This document shows positions 27,237-37,372 of a stretch of DNA of 64,000 nt, one piece after another. How positions within the stretch are numbered: the first letter of the stretch is position 1; the number at the start of each line of letters is the position of its first letter. Position numbers and translations under genes: made by a program. The DNA comes from Mesorhizobium loti (GTDB lineage: Bacteria > Pseudomonadota > Alphaproteobacteria > Rhizobiales > Rhizobiaceae). The notes under the pieces are model-generated. The model saw only the letters and a program-made list of their open reading frames with translations. It was not told where the DNA came from and ran no database searches. The stretch spans positions 7,735,020 to 7,799,019 of the forward strand of contig AP017605.1 of the NCBI GenBank assembly GCA_002356515.1. The letters are read 5' to 3'.

Positions 27237-27733
27237 GCGAACCCGCTTCGCCCGGACAGCCCGCGGTGCGCCACGCCAACAAGCGCGGCGCGGCCCGTCT
27301 GGCCGCTGTGCAGGCGCTCTATCAGATGGATGTCGCCGGCAGCGGCGTCTTCGAAATCACCGCCGAATATGAGGCGTTTCGTCTTGGCAAGGAAGTCGAC
27401 GGCGCGCTCTATCGCGAGGCGGACGCGCAATGGTTCCGCGCCATCCTCACCGGCGTCGTCGAGAACCAGAAGACCATCGATCCGGTCATCCGCCAGGCGC
27501 TGACCGATGATTGGCCGCTGTCTCGGCTCGATTCGACGCTGCGCGCCATCATGCGCGCCGGCGTCTATGAATTGATGAAGCGCGAAGACGTGCCTGTGGC
27601 GGTCATCGTTTCGGAATATGTCGACATCGCCAAGGCCTTCTACGAGGAAGACGAGCCGAAACTGGTCAATGCCGTGCTCGACCGCGTGTCACGCCGGGTG
27701 CGCGGCGAGGGGCGCGGCAAGGACGCATCGTGA
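27233..27733 (+). CDS. nusB: Transcription antitermination factor NusB
   Basis: A 166-residue RNA-binding protein acting with NusE/S10 in rRNA antitermination. Conserved [18 protein letters not shown] at the start, [18 protein letters not shown] and [29 protein letters not shown] at the end. The GTG start at 27233 overlaps the ribH stop (GTGA), and its own stop overlaps the next gene in the same way. Confidence 0.97.
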   Translation: MSEPASPGQPAVRHANKRGAARLAAVQALYQMDVAGSGVFEITAEYEAFRLGKEVDGALYREADAQWFRAILTGVVENQKTIDPVIRQALTDDWPLSRLDSTLRAIMRAGVYELMKREDVPVAVIVSEYVDIAKAFYEEDEPKLVNAVLDRVSRRVRGEGRGKDAS

Positions 27734-28947
27734 CATCAATCGCCGTCGGGACGGGCAAGGAGGCGCGGCGCACCGCTTTGATCCTCGCCGCCTCGCAGGC
27801 CATTATCGGCTCGGCGGCACCCATCGCCATCTCCATGGGCGCGCTGGCCGGGCAATATCTGCTCGGTGCCGACAAATCGCTGGCGACGGCACCGATCACT
27901 GGCTTCAACATCGGTGTCGCGCTCGGCGCTTTACCGGCCGCGGCCATCATCCGCAGGCTGGGCCAGCGCGGCGGCTTCATGACCGGAACCGTCGTCACCG
28001 CGCTTGGCGGCCTGATTGCCACACTGGCACTTTTCCACGGCAGTTTCTGGCTGTTTGCCTTCGCGCTGCTGGTGATCGGCATCGGTGGTGCCTTCGTCCA
28101 GCAGTTCCGCTTCGCCGCCGCCGACAACGCGCCGCCGCAGTTCAAGGCGCGCGCCATCTCCTTCGTGCTGGCCGGCGGCATCGTCACCGCCATCCTTGGG
28201 CCGCAGATCGTCATCTTCACCCGTGAATTGTTCGCGCCGGTGATGTTTGCCGGGTCGTTCGCCTCCATCCTGCCGCTGGCTGCGGTTGGCGCCATTATCC
28301 TGTCGTTTCTGCGGCTGCCGGCGAAGGCGGCGAGCAAGGTTGAAATTGCCGACGGCGATGCCAGGCCCCTGTCCGAAATCGTCACCAGGCCGCGCTTCGT
28401 CGCCGCGCTGTTTTGTGCGGTCTGCTGCTATGCGCTGATGAGCTTCGTCATGACCGGCGCGCCACTGGCCATGGTCGGCTGCGGCCTGTCGGAGGACGAT
28501 GCGACGCTGGGCATCTCCTGGCACGTCATGGCAATGTTCGCGCCGAGCTTCTTCACTGGCTCGCTGATCCATCGCTACGGCGCCGAGCGCATCGTCGCCA
28601 TCGGTCTGATCCTGCTCATCGGCTGCGCCATTGTCGCCTTGTCGGGCCTGGCACTATGGCAATTCTGGACGTCGCTGATCCTGCTCGGCCTTGGCTGGAA
28701 TTTCGGCTTCATCGGCGCCACTGCCATGGTGGCGGCCAGCTATCGGCCGTCGGAAAAGGGCAAGGTGCAGGGTTTCCATGACTTCGTCCTGTTCGGCTCG
28801 GTTGCCTGCGCCTCACTTTTGTCGGGCATGGTCTACAACGCCTGGGGCTGGGAGATGCTGAACTGGATGATCTTCCCCGTTACCGTCCTGTGCTTCGTCG
28901 CGCTCGGCGCGCTCAAGCTGACGAGTCACCGCAAGGCGAGCGCCTGA
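27730..28947 (+). CDS. MFS transporter
   Basis: A 405-residue protein with about twelve membrane helices and the major facilitator motif in [13 protein letters not shown]. The GTG start at 27730 overlaps the nusB stop, so it is the last gene of the rib-nusB transcription unit. Its position after riboflavin genes does not prove a flavin substrate; the family is broad. Confidence 0.85.
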   Translation: MTSIAVGTGKEARRTALILAASQAIIGSAAPIAISMGALAGQYLLGADKSLATAPITGFNIGVALGALPAAAIIRRLGQRGGFMTGTVVTALGGLIATLALFHGSFWLFAFALLVIGIGGAFVQQFRFAAADNAPPQFKARAISFVLAGGIVTAILGPQIVIFTRELFAPVMFAGSFASILPLAAVGAIILSFLRLPAKAASKVEIADGDARPLSEIVTRPRFVAALFCAVCCYALMSFVMTGAPLAMVGCGLSEDDATLGISWHVMAMFAPSFFTGSLIHRYGAERIVAIGLILLIGCAIVALSGLALWQFWTSLILLGLGWNFGFIGATAMVAASYRPSEKGKVQGFHDFVLFGSVACASLLSGMVYNAWGWEMLNWMIFPVTVLCFVALGALKLTSHRKASA

Positions 28948-29127
28948 TCCCTAAACGGCTGTCGACCTGACATGATGTTGTCAGCATTGCTTCGGTTGAA
29001 TTTGCCGCGCAGAAACAAAATTATTGCGCCTGTACCTATAGTTATGAAACCGTGTGGCCCGACTGGCCGTTGAAGCCATGCTCATATGCGGCCACCGCAT
29101 TCCGGTTCACAGCAAGAGGTTTCCACG

Positions 29128-30039
29128 ATGTTTTCAGTCAAGGTTTTCGCCGGCGCGGCATTGGCGCTGGCCGTCACGGCGGTATCCGCCAGTGCTCAGG
29201 TGGTCGTCTCCTCGAAGATCGATACCGAGGGCGGCGTGCTCGGCAACATCATCCAGCTCGTTCTCAACGCCAACAACATCAAGACCACGGACCGCATCCA
29301 GCTCGGCGGCACGCCGGTGGTGCGCAAGGCGATCACCGCCGGCGAGATCGACATCTATCCCGAATACACCGGCAACGCCGCCTTCTTCTTCGAGAAGGCT
29401 GATGACCCCGCGTGGAAGGATGCCGCCAAGGCCTATGAGGCGGCCAAGAAGCTCGACTATGACGCCAACAAGATCGTCTGGCTGTCGCCGGCGCCGGCCA
29501 ACAACACCTGGGCGATCGCGCTGCGCAAGGAAGTGACGGACGGGAACAAGCTCGTCACGCTGTCGGACTTCGGTAAATATGTCGCCGGCGGCGGCAAGGT
29601 GGTGCTCGCGGCTTCCGCCGAGTTCGTTAATTCTGCGGCCGCCCTCCCGGCTTTCCAGACCACTTACGGCTTCACGCTGAAGCCGGACCAACTGATCACG
29701 CTTTCGGGCGGCGACACGGCGGCGACAATCGCCGCGGCCGCCAACCAGACCAGCGGCGCGAACGCCGCCATGGTCTACGGCACCGACGGCGGCATCGCGC
29801 CGTCCGGTCTGGTCGTGCTTGAGGACGACAAGGGCGTGCAGCCGGTCTATCAGCCCGCGCCGATCATCCGCGAATCCGTGCTCAAGGAACATCCGGAGAT
29901 CGAGACGTTGCTGAAGCCGGTCTTCGCCAAGCTCGACCTCGTCACGCTGCAGGAGTTGAACGGCCGCGTGCAGGTCGGCGGTGAACCGGTAAAGGGCGTC
30001 GCCGAAGACTTTTTGAAGAAGAACGGCTTTCTGAAGTAG
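29128..30039 (+). CDS. Osmoprotectant ABC transporter, substrate-binding protein (OsmF/YehZ type)
   Basis: A 303-residue periplasmic protein with a signal peptide ending SASAQ. It has the OpuAC/OsmF fold motifs DTEGGVLGNIIQLVLNAN, EIDIYPEYTGNAAFFF and ANNTWAIALRKE, matching glycine-betaine or choline binding proteins. First gene of a four-gene ABC set. The ATG at 29128 follows AGAGG; 180 bases of leader precede it. Confidence 0.88.
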   Translation: MFSVKVFAGAALALAVTAVSASAQVVVSSKIDTEGGVLGNIIQLVLNANNIKTTDRIQLGGTPVVRKAITAGEIDIYPEYTGNAAFFFEKADDPAWKDAAKAYEAAKKLDYDANKIVWLSPAPANNTWAIALRKEVTDGNKLVTLSDFGKYVAGGGKVVLAASAEFVNSAAALPAFQTTYGFTLKPDQLITLSGGDTAATIAAAANQTSGANAAMVYGTDGGIAPSGLVVLEDDKGVQPVYQPAPIIRESVLKEHPEIETLLKPVFAKLDLVTLQELNGRVQVGGEPVKGVAEDFLKKNGFLK

Positions 30040-30058
30040 GACGATTCCGGCGTGCCGC

Positions 30059-31258
30059 ATGCGTGGCGCGCCGGGACGACCGACGGGGGAGGGCGTGAAC
30101 ATCCGGTTCGACAAGCTCGGCGTGGTCATCGCCGCGATCGCGGCCTATGCGGCGTTCCTCGCCCCCTTCGCCACGTTCCGCGCCAACCGCATCGTTCCGG
30201 GCCAGGCGCGCTCGATTCTCGAGGCGCTGCCGGCAACGACGGAAGCATTACTGCTCGCCGTCATCGTCGCAGCAGCGCTCATAGCGCTGTTCAGAACGCC
30301 TCTCGCGCTGCGCCTTGCCGCCAGTGTGGTCGCGCTTGCCGCGCTCGCGCTTCTTGTCGGCGTCGCCGGCACATTCCTCACACCGGCCGGCAACACCTTT
30401 GTCAGGGTATCGCCGGCCTCCGGTTTCTGGATCCTCATTTTTGCCTTTACGCTTTTGCTGGCCGATGTGCTGACAAGGCTGAACCTGTCGCCCTTGGCGC
30501 GAATTGGTGTGCTTGTCGTCGCGGCTTTGGCGATCGGCCTGCTGTTGATGTCGGGAAGCTGGGACAATTTGTCGATCCTGAAAGAATATTTCAACCGCGC
30601 CGACAGTTTCTGGGCCGAAGGCTCCAAGCACGTGACGCTGGCGCTCGGTTCTCTGGCCGCTGCGGTCATCGTCGGCTTGCCGCTTGGCATCCTCTGCCAC
30701 CGCGTCGAAAGGTTGCGGGCCGGCGTGCTCAACGTGCTCAACATCATCCAGACCATTCCTTCGATCGCGCTGTTTGGCCTGCTGATCGCGCCGCTCGGCT
30801 GGGTCGCCACGCATGTGCCGGGGGCGGCCGCGCTCGGCATTCGCGGCATTGGCACAGCGCCGGCCTTCGTTGCGCTGTTCCTCTATTCGCTGCTGCCGGT
30901 GGTGGCCAACACCGTCGTTGGCCTCGCCGGCGTACCGCGTGCCGCCAACGACGCCGCGCGTGGCATGGGCATGACCGACCGCCAGCGCCTGTTCGGCGTC
31001 GAGTTCCCGCTGGCCTTCCCGGTGATCCTCACCGGCATCCGCATCGTCCTGGTCCAGAACATCGGCCTTGCCACGATCGCCGCGCTGATTGGAGGCGGCG
31101 GCTTTGGCGTTTTCGTCTTCCAGGGTGTTGGCCAGACGGCGATGGACCTGGTGCTGCTCGGCGCGGTGCCGACTGTGGCGCTCGCCTTCGCCGCCGCCAT
31201 CATCCTCGATGCCGTGATCGAAATGACCGCCACCAAGCGCAGGGTTGAAACGGCATGA
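30059..31258 (+). CDS. Osmoprotectant ABC transporter, long permease (YehY type)
   Basis: A 399-residue permease with several extra membrane segments in its first 190 residues before the transport domain (HVTLALGSLAAAVIVGLPLGI ... the EAA-like loop GVPRAANDAARGMGMTDRQRLFGVEFPLA). The extra N-terminal helices are usual for YehY-type subunits. An alternative GTG start at 30095, after a GGGGG run, would remove 12 residues. Stop overlaps the ATPase gene (ATGA). Confidence 0.87.
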   Translation: MRGAPGRPTGEGVNIRFDKLGVVIAAIAAYAAFLAPFATFRANRIVPGQARSILEALPATTEALLLAVIVAAALIALFRTPLALRLAASVVALAALALLVGVAGTFLTPAGNTFVRVSPASGFWILIFAFTLLLADVLTRLNLSPLARIGVLVVAALAIGLLLMSGSWDNLSILKEYFNRADSFWAEGSKHVTLALGSLAAAVIVGLPLGILCHRVERLRAGVLNVLNIIQTIPSIALFGLLIAPLGWVATHVPGAAALGIRGIGTAPAFVALFLYSLLPVVANTVVGLAGVPRAANDAARGMGMTDRQRLFGVEFPLAFPVILTGIRIVLVQNIGLATIAALIGGGGFGVFVFQGVGQTAMDLVLLGAVPTVALAFAAAIILDAVIEMTATKRRVETA

Positions 31259-32193
31259 TCGAGATCGAAGGCATTACCAAACGCTATGACGCAACCACCG
31301 TCGTCGACGACGTGTCGATGGTCATCGAGCCACGCACGGTTTGCGTCATTGTCGGCACCTCCGGCTCCGGCAAGACGACGCTGCTGCGCATGATCAACCG
31401 GTTGGTCGAGCCGACATCAGGCATCATCAAGCTCGACGGTGTCGACAACAGCTCCGTGCCCGGTTACGAACTGCGCCGCAGCATCGGCTATGCCATCCAG
31501 GGCCACGGCCTGTTTCCGCATCGCACGGTGGCGCAGAACATCGCCACCGTGCCGGTGTTGCTTGGCTGGGACAAGGACCGCATCAAGGCCCGCGTCGAAG
31601 AGCTGATGACGCTCTATCAGCTCGATCCGCAGGCTTACGGGCCGCGCTATCCGCACGAACTGTCCGGTGGGCAGCAGCAGCGCGTCGGCGTGGCCCGTGC
31701 GCTCGCTGCCGAGCCCAACGTGCTTCTGATGGACGAACCGTTCGGCGCGCTCGACCCGATCATCCGCACCAAGGCGCAGGAAGATCTGCTGGCGATCCAG
31801 AAGCGCTTCGGCACCACCATCATCCTCGTCACCCATGACATGGAGGAAGCCGTGCATATGGGGGACAAGATCGCCGTCATGGATGCTGGCAAGCTCGTCC
31901 AATACGCCAGGCCCGCCGAGATCCTGGCAAATCCGGCCAGCAGCTTCGTCGAGACCCTGGTCGGCGCCAGCGAAAGGCCATTCCGGCTGTTGTCGCTCGG
32001 GCGGGTGCGTGACGCCGTGGAGAACGGAACCGCCGAAGGCGAAGCCATTCCTGGCGATGCCAGCCAGCGCGACGCATTGGCCGAGCTCCTCTGGTCAGGC
32101 CGGCCGGCCCTGCCGGTGAAAGGCGCCGACGGCATACCGCTCGGCCGCGTCACCATCGACGGGCTGGTCAAGCGCGCGGCGAGGCCGGCATGA
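31255..32193 (+). CDS. Osmoprotectant ABC transporter, ATP-binding protein
   Basis: A 312-residue ATPase: Walker A GTSGSGKTT (about residue 36), signature ELSGGQQQRVGVARAL, Walker B VLLMDEPFGALD and the switch VTHDMEEA. The C-terminal 70 residues form a small regulatory extension (a partial CBS-like domain is possible). Overlaps both neighbours by four bases. Confidence 0.92.
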   Translation: MIEIEGITKRYDATTVVDDVSMVIEPRTVCVIVGTSGSGKTTLLRMINRLVEPTSGIIKLDGVDNSSVPGYELRRSIGYAIQGHGLFPHRTVAQNIATVPVLLGWDKDRIKARVEELMTLYQLDPQAYGPRYPHELSGGQQQRVGVARALAAEPNVLLMDEPFGALDPIIRTKAQEDLLAIQKRFGTTIILVTHDMEEAVHMGDKIAVMDAGKLVQYARPAEILANPASSFVETLVGASERPFRLLSLGRVRDAVENGTAEGEAIPGDASQRDALAELLWSGRPALPVKGADGIPLGRVTIDGLVKRAARPA

Positions 32194-32939
32194 GAGCCTG
32201 GCTGCCGGCGCTGCTGCGGCTTGTCCTCTTGGCGCTGCTCGTCGCCTTCCTCACCAATCCCGGCTGGTTCGAGCCGCTGCTGAAGCCGCTCACCGAAAAC
32301 AATGCGCCGGTGATCTACAATCAGGGCAGCCTGCTGACCTTGACGCTGTTGCATCTACGCACCGTCCTGCTCGCCACCTTGGCCGCGACCATCGTGGCTG
32401 TTGCGCTCGCCATCTTGGTCACAAGGCCAGCCGGGGCCGAATTCCTGCCGCTGTCGCGCAGCCTGGTCAACATCGGCCAGACCTTTCCTCCAGTGGCGGT
32501 GCTGGCGCTCGCCGTGCCGGCTGTCGGCTTCGGTGAGTGGCCAACGCTGATCGCGCTGTTTCTCTACGGTCTGCTGCCGATCTTCGAGAACGCGCTGACC
32601 GGGCTGACGACGCTGCCGGCCAATGTCGTCGAGGCGGCGCGCGGCGCCGGCATGACCGGCTGGCAAAGGCTCACAAAGGTCGAGCTGCCGCTCAGCGCGC
32701 CGATCATCCTGGGCGGCATCCGGTTGTCGGTTGTCATCGGTCTTGCCACGGCCACCATCGGCTCGACGGTTGCCGCCAAGACGCTGGGCGAGGTGATCAT
32801 CGCCGGCTTGTTGTCCAACAATCTTGCTTTCATCCTGCAGGGCGGCCTGATCGTGGCGGCCCTTGCCGTGCTGATCTATGACGGACTGTCGGCGGTCGAG
32901 CGCTATGCGGCGCGGCGGATGGGACGTGAGGCGGAGTAG
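32190..32939 (+). CDS. Osmoprotectant ABC transporter, second permease (YehW type)
   Basis: A 249-residue permease with about six membrane helices and the EAA-like loop TTLPANVVEAARGAGMTGWQRLTKVELPLS. Last gene of the ABC operon. Pairing of one long and one short permease with a single ATPase is the Yeh/OpuC arrangement. Confidence 0.9.
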   Translation: MRAWLPALLRLVLLALLVAFLTNPGWFEPLLKPLTENNAPVIYNQGSLLTLTLLHLRTVLLATLAATIVAVALAILVTRPAGAEFLPLSRSLVNIGQTFPPVAVLALAVPAVGFGEWPTLIALFLYGLLPIFENALTGLTTLPANVVEAARGAGMTGWQRLTKVELPLSAPIILGGIRLSVVIGLATATIGSTVAAKTLGEVIIAGLLSNNLAFILQGGLIVAALAVLIYDGLSAVERYAARRMGREAE

Positions 32940-33203
32940 TCCTTTGCGACGCTGATGATCGTGTCGGGCACGATCCCCTTGCGTCATTTCAATCGATCTA
33001 AATGAAGGACCGTGCCGGCAGGGTCGTCGCGGCTTTTGTCTTTTGGGCGAAAGCCGGGCAAAAATCGAACAATATCTTGACGTTCCGAGCCCTGTTTCGC
33101 ATACACCGATGCGAAGAGGTGGATTCCGTGCGCGGATTCCGGTCTTTGTCTCAACGGCCCAGGGAGGGGTTCTTTTGGGCCAGCAATCGAGGAAAATTCG
33201 GCA

Positions 33204-35345
33204 ATGACCATACTTTACGCCGTCATCGCCTGCGGCTTGCTTTCTGTCCTTTACGCCATCTGGGCGACACGGTCGGTCCTTGCGTCCGATCAGGGCAACG
33301 CACGCATGCAGGAAATCTCCGCCGCCATCCGCGAAGGCGCGCAAGCCTATCTGGCGCGCCAGTACACCACCATCGCCATCGTCGGCGTGGTCGTGCTTTT
33401 GCTCGCCTGGTGGCTGCTTTCGATCACCGCCGCGATCGGCTTCCTGATCGGCGCCGTCCTGTCGGGCGCGGCCGGCTTCATCGGCATGCATGTTTCGGTG
33501 CGGGCTAATGTGCGCACGGCACAGGCGGCCTCCAACAGCCTCGCCGCCGGTCTCGACATCGCCTTCAAGTCGGGCGCCATCACCGGCATGCTGGTGGCCG
33601 GCCTGGCGCTGCTCGGCGTCTCGATCTACTACCTCATCCTGACCGGCCCGATGGGCCTGCAGCCCAATGACCGCATCGTCATCGACTCGCTGGTCTCGCT
33701 CGGCTTCGGCGCCTCGTTGATCTCGATCTTCGCCCGTCTCGGCGGCGGTATCTTCACCAAGGGTGCCGATGTCGGCGGCGATCTCGTCGGCAAGGTCGAA
33801 GCCGGTATCCCGGAAGATGATCCGCGCAACCCGGCTACCATCGCCGACAATGTCGGTGACAATGTCGGCGATTGCGCCGGCATGGCCGCCGATCTGTTCG
33901 AGACTTATGCCGTCACCGTCGTCGCCACCATGGTGCTCGGTGCTATCTTCTTCGGCGGTACCGCCGCTCTGCAGACTGCGATGCTGTATCCGCTGGCCAT
34001 CTGCGGCGCCTGCATCCTGACCTCGATCGTCGGCACCTTCTTCGTCAAGCTCGGCTCGAACGGCTCGATCATGGGCGCGCTCTACAAGGGCCTGATCGTG
34101 ACCGGCCTGCTGTCGATCGTCGGCCTTGGCATCGCCACCTCCGCTACAGTTGGCTGGGGCGAGATCGGCACCGTTGCCGGCATGATCATCACCGGCAAGA
34201 ACACTTTCATCTGCGGCCTGATCGGCCTCGTGGTGACGGGTTTGATCGTGGTGATCACCGAATACTACACCGGCACCAACAAGCGTCCGGTCAACTCGAT
34301 CGCCCAGGCGTCGGTGACCGGCCACGGCACCAACGTCATCCAGGGCCTTGCGGTCTCGCTGGAATCGACGGCGTTGCCGGCCATCGTCATCGTCGGAGGT
34401 ATCATCTCGACCTATCAGCTCGCAGGTCTGTTCGGCACGGCGATCGCGGTGACGACGATGCTCGGCCTTGCCGGCATGATCGTGGCGCTCGACGCCTTCG
34501 GCCCGGTCACCGACAATGCCGGCGGCATTGCCGAAATGGCGGGCCTGCCCAAGGAGGTGCGTCACTCGACCGACGCGCTCGACGCGGTCGGCAACACCAC
34601 GAAAGCCGTGACCAAGGGCTATGCCATCGGTTCGGCCGGCCTCGGCGCGCTGGTGCTATTCGCTGCCTATTCGAACGACCTGAAGTTCTTTGCCGCCAAC
34701 GGTGACAAATACCCCTACTTCCAGGGCATGGGCGAGGTCTCCTTCGACCTCTCCAACCCTTATGTCGTCGCCGGCCTGATCTTCGGCGGCCTGATCCCGT
34801 ATCTGTTCGGCGGCATTGCCATGACGGCCGTCGGACGTGCGGCAGGCTCGATCGTCGAGGAAGTGCGCAAGCAGTTCCGCGAGGATCCGGGCATCATGGC
34901 CGGCACCTCCAAGCCGAACTATGCGCGTGCGGTAGACATTCTGACCAAGGCGGCGATCCGCGAGATGATCATCCCGTCGCTGCTGCCGGTGCTGGCGCCG
35001 CTCGTCGTCTATTTCGGCGTGCTCTTGATCTCGGGTTCGAAGGCCTCGGCCTTCGCAGCCCTTGGCGCCTCGCTGCTCGGCGTCATCGTCAACGGCCTGT
35101 TCGTCGCCATCTCGATGACCTCGGGCGGCGGCGCCTGGGACAACGCGAAAAAGTCGTTCGAGGACGGTTTCGTCGACAAGGACGGCGTCAAGCACCTGAA
35201 GGGATCCGAGGCGCACAAGGCCTCGGTGACCGGCGATACGGTCGGCGATCCCTACAAGGATACGGCCGGCCCGGCGGTCAACCCGGCGATCAAGATCACC
35301 AACATCGTGGCGCTGTTGCTGCTGGCCGTGCTCGCGCACGGCTGA
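33204..35345 (+). CDS. hppA: K+-independent proton-pumping pyrophosphatase
   Basis: A 713-residue integral membrane enzyme with about sixteen helices that couples pyrophosphate hydrolysis to proton export. The substrate site DNVGDNVGD lies at residues 215-223, with [20 protein letters not shown] just before. In the [18 protein letters not shown] block the key position is Lys (K467) rather than Ala, which marks the potassium-independent class. Preceded by 264 bases of leader and followed by a strong terminator. Confidence 0.96.
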   Translation: MTILYAVIACGLLSVLYAIWATRSVLASDQGNARMQEISAAIREGAQAYLARQYTTIAIVGVVVLLLAWWLLSITAAIGFLIGAVLSGAAGFIGMHVSVRANVRTAQAASNSLAAGLDIAFKSGAITGMLVAGLALLGVSIYYLILTGPMGLQPNDRIVIDSLVSLGFGASLISIFARLGGGIFTKGADVGGDLVGKVEAGIPEDDPRNPATIADNVGDNVGDCAGMAADLFETYAVTVVATMVLGAIFFGGTAALQTAMLYPLAICGACILTSIVGTFFVKLGSNGSIMGALYKGLIVTGLLSIVGLGIATSATVGWGEIGTVAGMIITGKNTFICGLIGLVVTGLIVVITEYYTGTNKRPVNSIAQASVTGHGTNVIQGLAVSLESTALPAIVIVGGIISTYQLAGLFGTAIAVTTMLGLAGMIVALDAFGPVTDNAGGIAEMAGLPKEVRHSTDALDAVGNTTKAVTKGYAIGSAGLGALVLFAAYSNDLKFFAANGDKYPYFQGMGEVSFDLSNPYVVAGLIFGGLIPYLFGGIAMTAVGRAAGSIVEEVRKQFREDPGIMAGTSKPNYARAVDILTKAAIREMIIPSLLPVLAPLVVYFGVLLISGSKASAFAALGASLLGVIVNGLFVAISMTSGGGAWDNAKKSFEDGFVDKDGVKHLKGSEAHKASVTGDTVGDPYKDTAGPAVNPAIKITNIVALLLLAVLAHG

Positions 35346-35366
35346 ACGGAGCCAGCCGTCAGACAG

Positions 35367-35399
35367 AAACCCGCGGGGAGCGATTCCCGCGGGTTTTGT
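35367..35399 (+). terminator. Intrinsic terminator of hppA
   Basis: AAACCCGCGGG and CCCGCGGGTTT form 11-bp arms, followed by TTGTTT. Closely similar, in inverted orientation, to the terminator at 35453. Confidence 0.9.
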
Positions 35400-35452
35400 T
35401 TGGCTCTGGGGCTCGCCTCATCGCTGGCAAGCCGGGCTTGCCTTGGCCAAAC

Positions 35453-35483
35453 AAAAACCCGTGAGATCGCTCCCACGGGTTTT
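35453..35483 (-). terminator. Intrinsic terminator of bamE
   Basis: Read on the minus strand: AAAACCCGTG, loop, CACGGGTTTTTG. The loop and flanks (GGGAGCGAT, TTTGTTTGGC) match the hppA terminator. Confidence 0.85.
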
Positions 35484-35535
35484 CGGTCGCCTGAGATGTT
35501 GCTGCTTTCCCTGTAGGAAAGCAGGGATCTGATGA

Positions 35536-36051
35536 TCAGGGAGTGCCGCCGCCGGGGATGCCGGGCGCCAGCTTGCTGGCGCCGTTGATGATCTGGCTGA
35601 GGAAGTTCTGGTCCTTGCCGCCAGTCGGCGTGGTGCGCGAGATGAAGTCGAAAATCTTGCCGTCCTTCAAGCCATAATTGGCGATCTGGGTGACGCGGCC
35701 ATCGGCGCCGAAATAGACCGCCAGCACCTTCTGGTCGACGAGCCTGGGCTTGTCGAAGGCGACATAGCGCTTGCGCGTTTGCGAAATGTAATAAAACGCC
35801 TCATTGTCGAAAGTCGCGGTGGTCGACGGCGTGCCAAGCGCCAGAAGCACCTGCTCGCGGCTGGAACCGACGGGCACCGAATCGACGGCCTGCTGGTCGT
35901 AGACATAGCCTTGCGTGAACGTCTCACTCGGATTGAGGTCGCCGATCATCTTGTTGGTGTGACACGCCGAAAGCGCCGAAACGACGAGCAGCAGCGAGAT
36001 CGCGCCGGCAGGCCTGGACGAGAAGGTCGACTTGAAATTCAGCGCGCGCAA
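35536..36051 (-). CDS. bamE: Outer membrane assembly factor BamE
   Basis: A lipoprotein of about 171 residues with a lipobox LSAC (C30) after a hydrophobic signal, and a SmpA/OmlA domain (VPVGSSREQVLLALGTPSTT, then AFYYISQTRKRYVAF). It helps the BAM complex insert outer-membrane proteins. No ATG suits the signal peptide; the TTG at 36051, eight bases after GGAG, gives a normal lipoprotein N-terminus. The usual annotation start upstream would add about 74 unrelated residues. Confidence 0.88.
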   Translation of the reverse strand: MRALNFKSTFSSRPAGAISLLLVVSALSACHTNKMIGDLNPSETFTQGYVYDQQAVDSVPVGSSREQVLLALGTPSTTATFDNEAFYYISQTRKRYVAFDKPRLVDQKVLAVYFGADGRVTQIANYGLKDGKIFDFISRTTPTGGKDQNFLSQIINGASKLAPGIPGGGTP

Positions 36052-36165
36052 CAACAATTCTCCATTATATCGCCGCAACTTGCGCTGGGCCGCAAAACCG
36101 GTAAACCAGCTTGCCTGCCGATGCAACAAGGCCAATTCAACAAACGGTCCCCGGAGACCATCCCC

Positions 36166-36714
36166 ATGTTCCAGCGCCTTTTTGGTCGCGAACGCCACGC
36201 CAACCGCGCCATAACGGACGCGCTTTACGCACAAATCGTGGCGGCGGCGCGGCAGAGTGTATTTTATTCCCACTGGAATGTGCCGGACACGCCGCTCGGC
36301 CGTTTCGAGATGCTTTCATTGCATATGTTCCTGTTCCAGCATCGCTTGCGCGGCGAGGACGGCGTGGCGCAGGAGATCGCCCAGGTGTTGATCGACGAGT
36401 TCTTCCTCGACGTCGATCATTCGCTGCGGGAGCTGGGCATTGGTGATGTCGGCGTGCCCAAGCGCATGAAGAAATTGGCGAAGATGTTTTATGGCCGCAC
36501 CGCCGCCTATGATGACGCGCTGGAAAGAAACGATCGCGACGGGTTGACCGCGGCTCTTGCCCGCAATATCCGGCCCGATACCGGCATCTGGCCGGAGGCG
36601 CCGCAATTGGCCGACTATGTCGCCGATGCCTGTCGGCAGCTGGCCGCGCAGCCGTCCGAATCAATCGTGTCCGGCACGGCGGCGTTTCCGTTCGCCAGGG
36701 AGGCTGATCGATGA
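36166..36714 (+). CDS. Ubiquinol-cytochrome c chaperone (CBP3-like)
   Basis: A 182-residue protein matching the CBP3/UQCC family that assists cytochrome bc1 assembly: MFQRLFGRERHANRAITDALYAQIVAAARQ, PDTPLGRFEMLSLHMFLFQHRLRG, and DVDHSLRELGIGDVGVPKRMKKLAKMFYGR. GGAG precedes the ATG by nine bases. Divergent from bamE; stop overlaps the DUF177 gene (ATGA). Confidence 0.9.
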   Translation: MFQRLFGRERHANRAITDALYAQIVAAARQSVFYSHWNVPDTPLGRFEMLSLHMFLFQHRLRGEDGVAQEIAQVLIDEFFLDVDHSLRELGIGDVGVPKRMKKLAKMFYGRTAAYDDALERNDRDGLTAALARNIRPDTGIWPEAPQLADYVADACRQLAAQPSESIVSGTAAFPFAREADR

Positions 36715-37259
36715 AGCATGCTGATCCGCTAAGCCCGGTTTCCTTTTTCGCGAATGTCGCCCGCCTGCCGCAGAAGGGCCTGCCCGTGGTGATCGAGGCT
36801 GACGCCGCGCAGCGCGCCGCACTCGCCGAGGAGCACGGGCTGCTGTCGGTCGAAGTCTACCGCGCGGAACTTCTCGTGGCCTCCTGGAAGCGCAATGGCG
36901 TCAAGGTCAGCGGCCGCGTCGAGGCCGATATCACACAGGCCTGCATCGTCACGCTCGACCCCGTCGCGGCGCATATCGACGAGCCGGTCGAGGCGTTGTT
37001 GTTGCCCGAGGATTCCAAGCTTGGGCGGCAGGGATTCGAAGGCGGCGGTGAGATCCTGCTCGATGCTGACGGCCCTGACAGTCCCGAAACCTTCTCAGGC
37101 GACACGATCGATGTCGGGGCTCTCGCCGAACAATTCTTCGCACTGGCAATCGATCCCTATCCGCGCAAGCCGGGCGCGTCGCTGAATGCCGGCGGCGAGA
37201 CCGAAGCGGTGGAGAATGAATTTCAGCAAAAACTGCGATCCTTGCTGGGAAAATCCTGA
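36711..37259 (+). CDS. DUF177 (YceD-like) protein
   Basis: A 182-residue protein with the DUF177 core: GRVEADITQACIVTLDPVAAHIDEPVEALLLPE (its Cys is conserved) and IDVGALAEQFFALAIDPYPRKPGA. The family is linked to 23S rRNA/ribosome accumulation. In many bacteria rpmF follows; here plsX follows directly, the usual alphaproteobacterial order. Confidence 0.88.
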   Translation: MKHADPLSPVSFFANVARLPQKGLPVVIEADAAQRAALAEEHGLLSVEVYRAELLVASWKRNGVKVSGRVEADITQACIVTLDPVAAHIDEPVEALLLPEDSKLGRQGFEGGGEILLDADGPDSPETFSGDTIDVGALAEQFFALAIDPYPRKPGASLNAGGETEAVENEFQQKLRSLLGKS

Positions 37260-37372
37260 AAACCTTGCCCGCGATGGAAAAGTCGGTTGTGTGAAAAGCC
37301 AAAACCGCTATTTTCGCCGAACCTTCGCGACCACTAAAGCGACCTGCCGCATAACCGTGAGATAAATACCGC

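Noticed and set aside
32355..34565. 736-codon open frame on the minus strand
   Set aside because: It lies opposite the permease and hppA, is extremely rich in D, R, H, A and G, and has no recognisable domain: a GC-driven antisense shadow.
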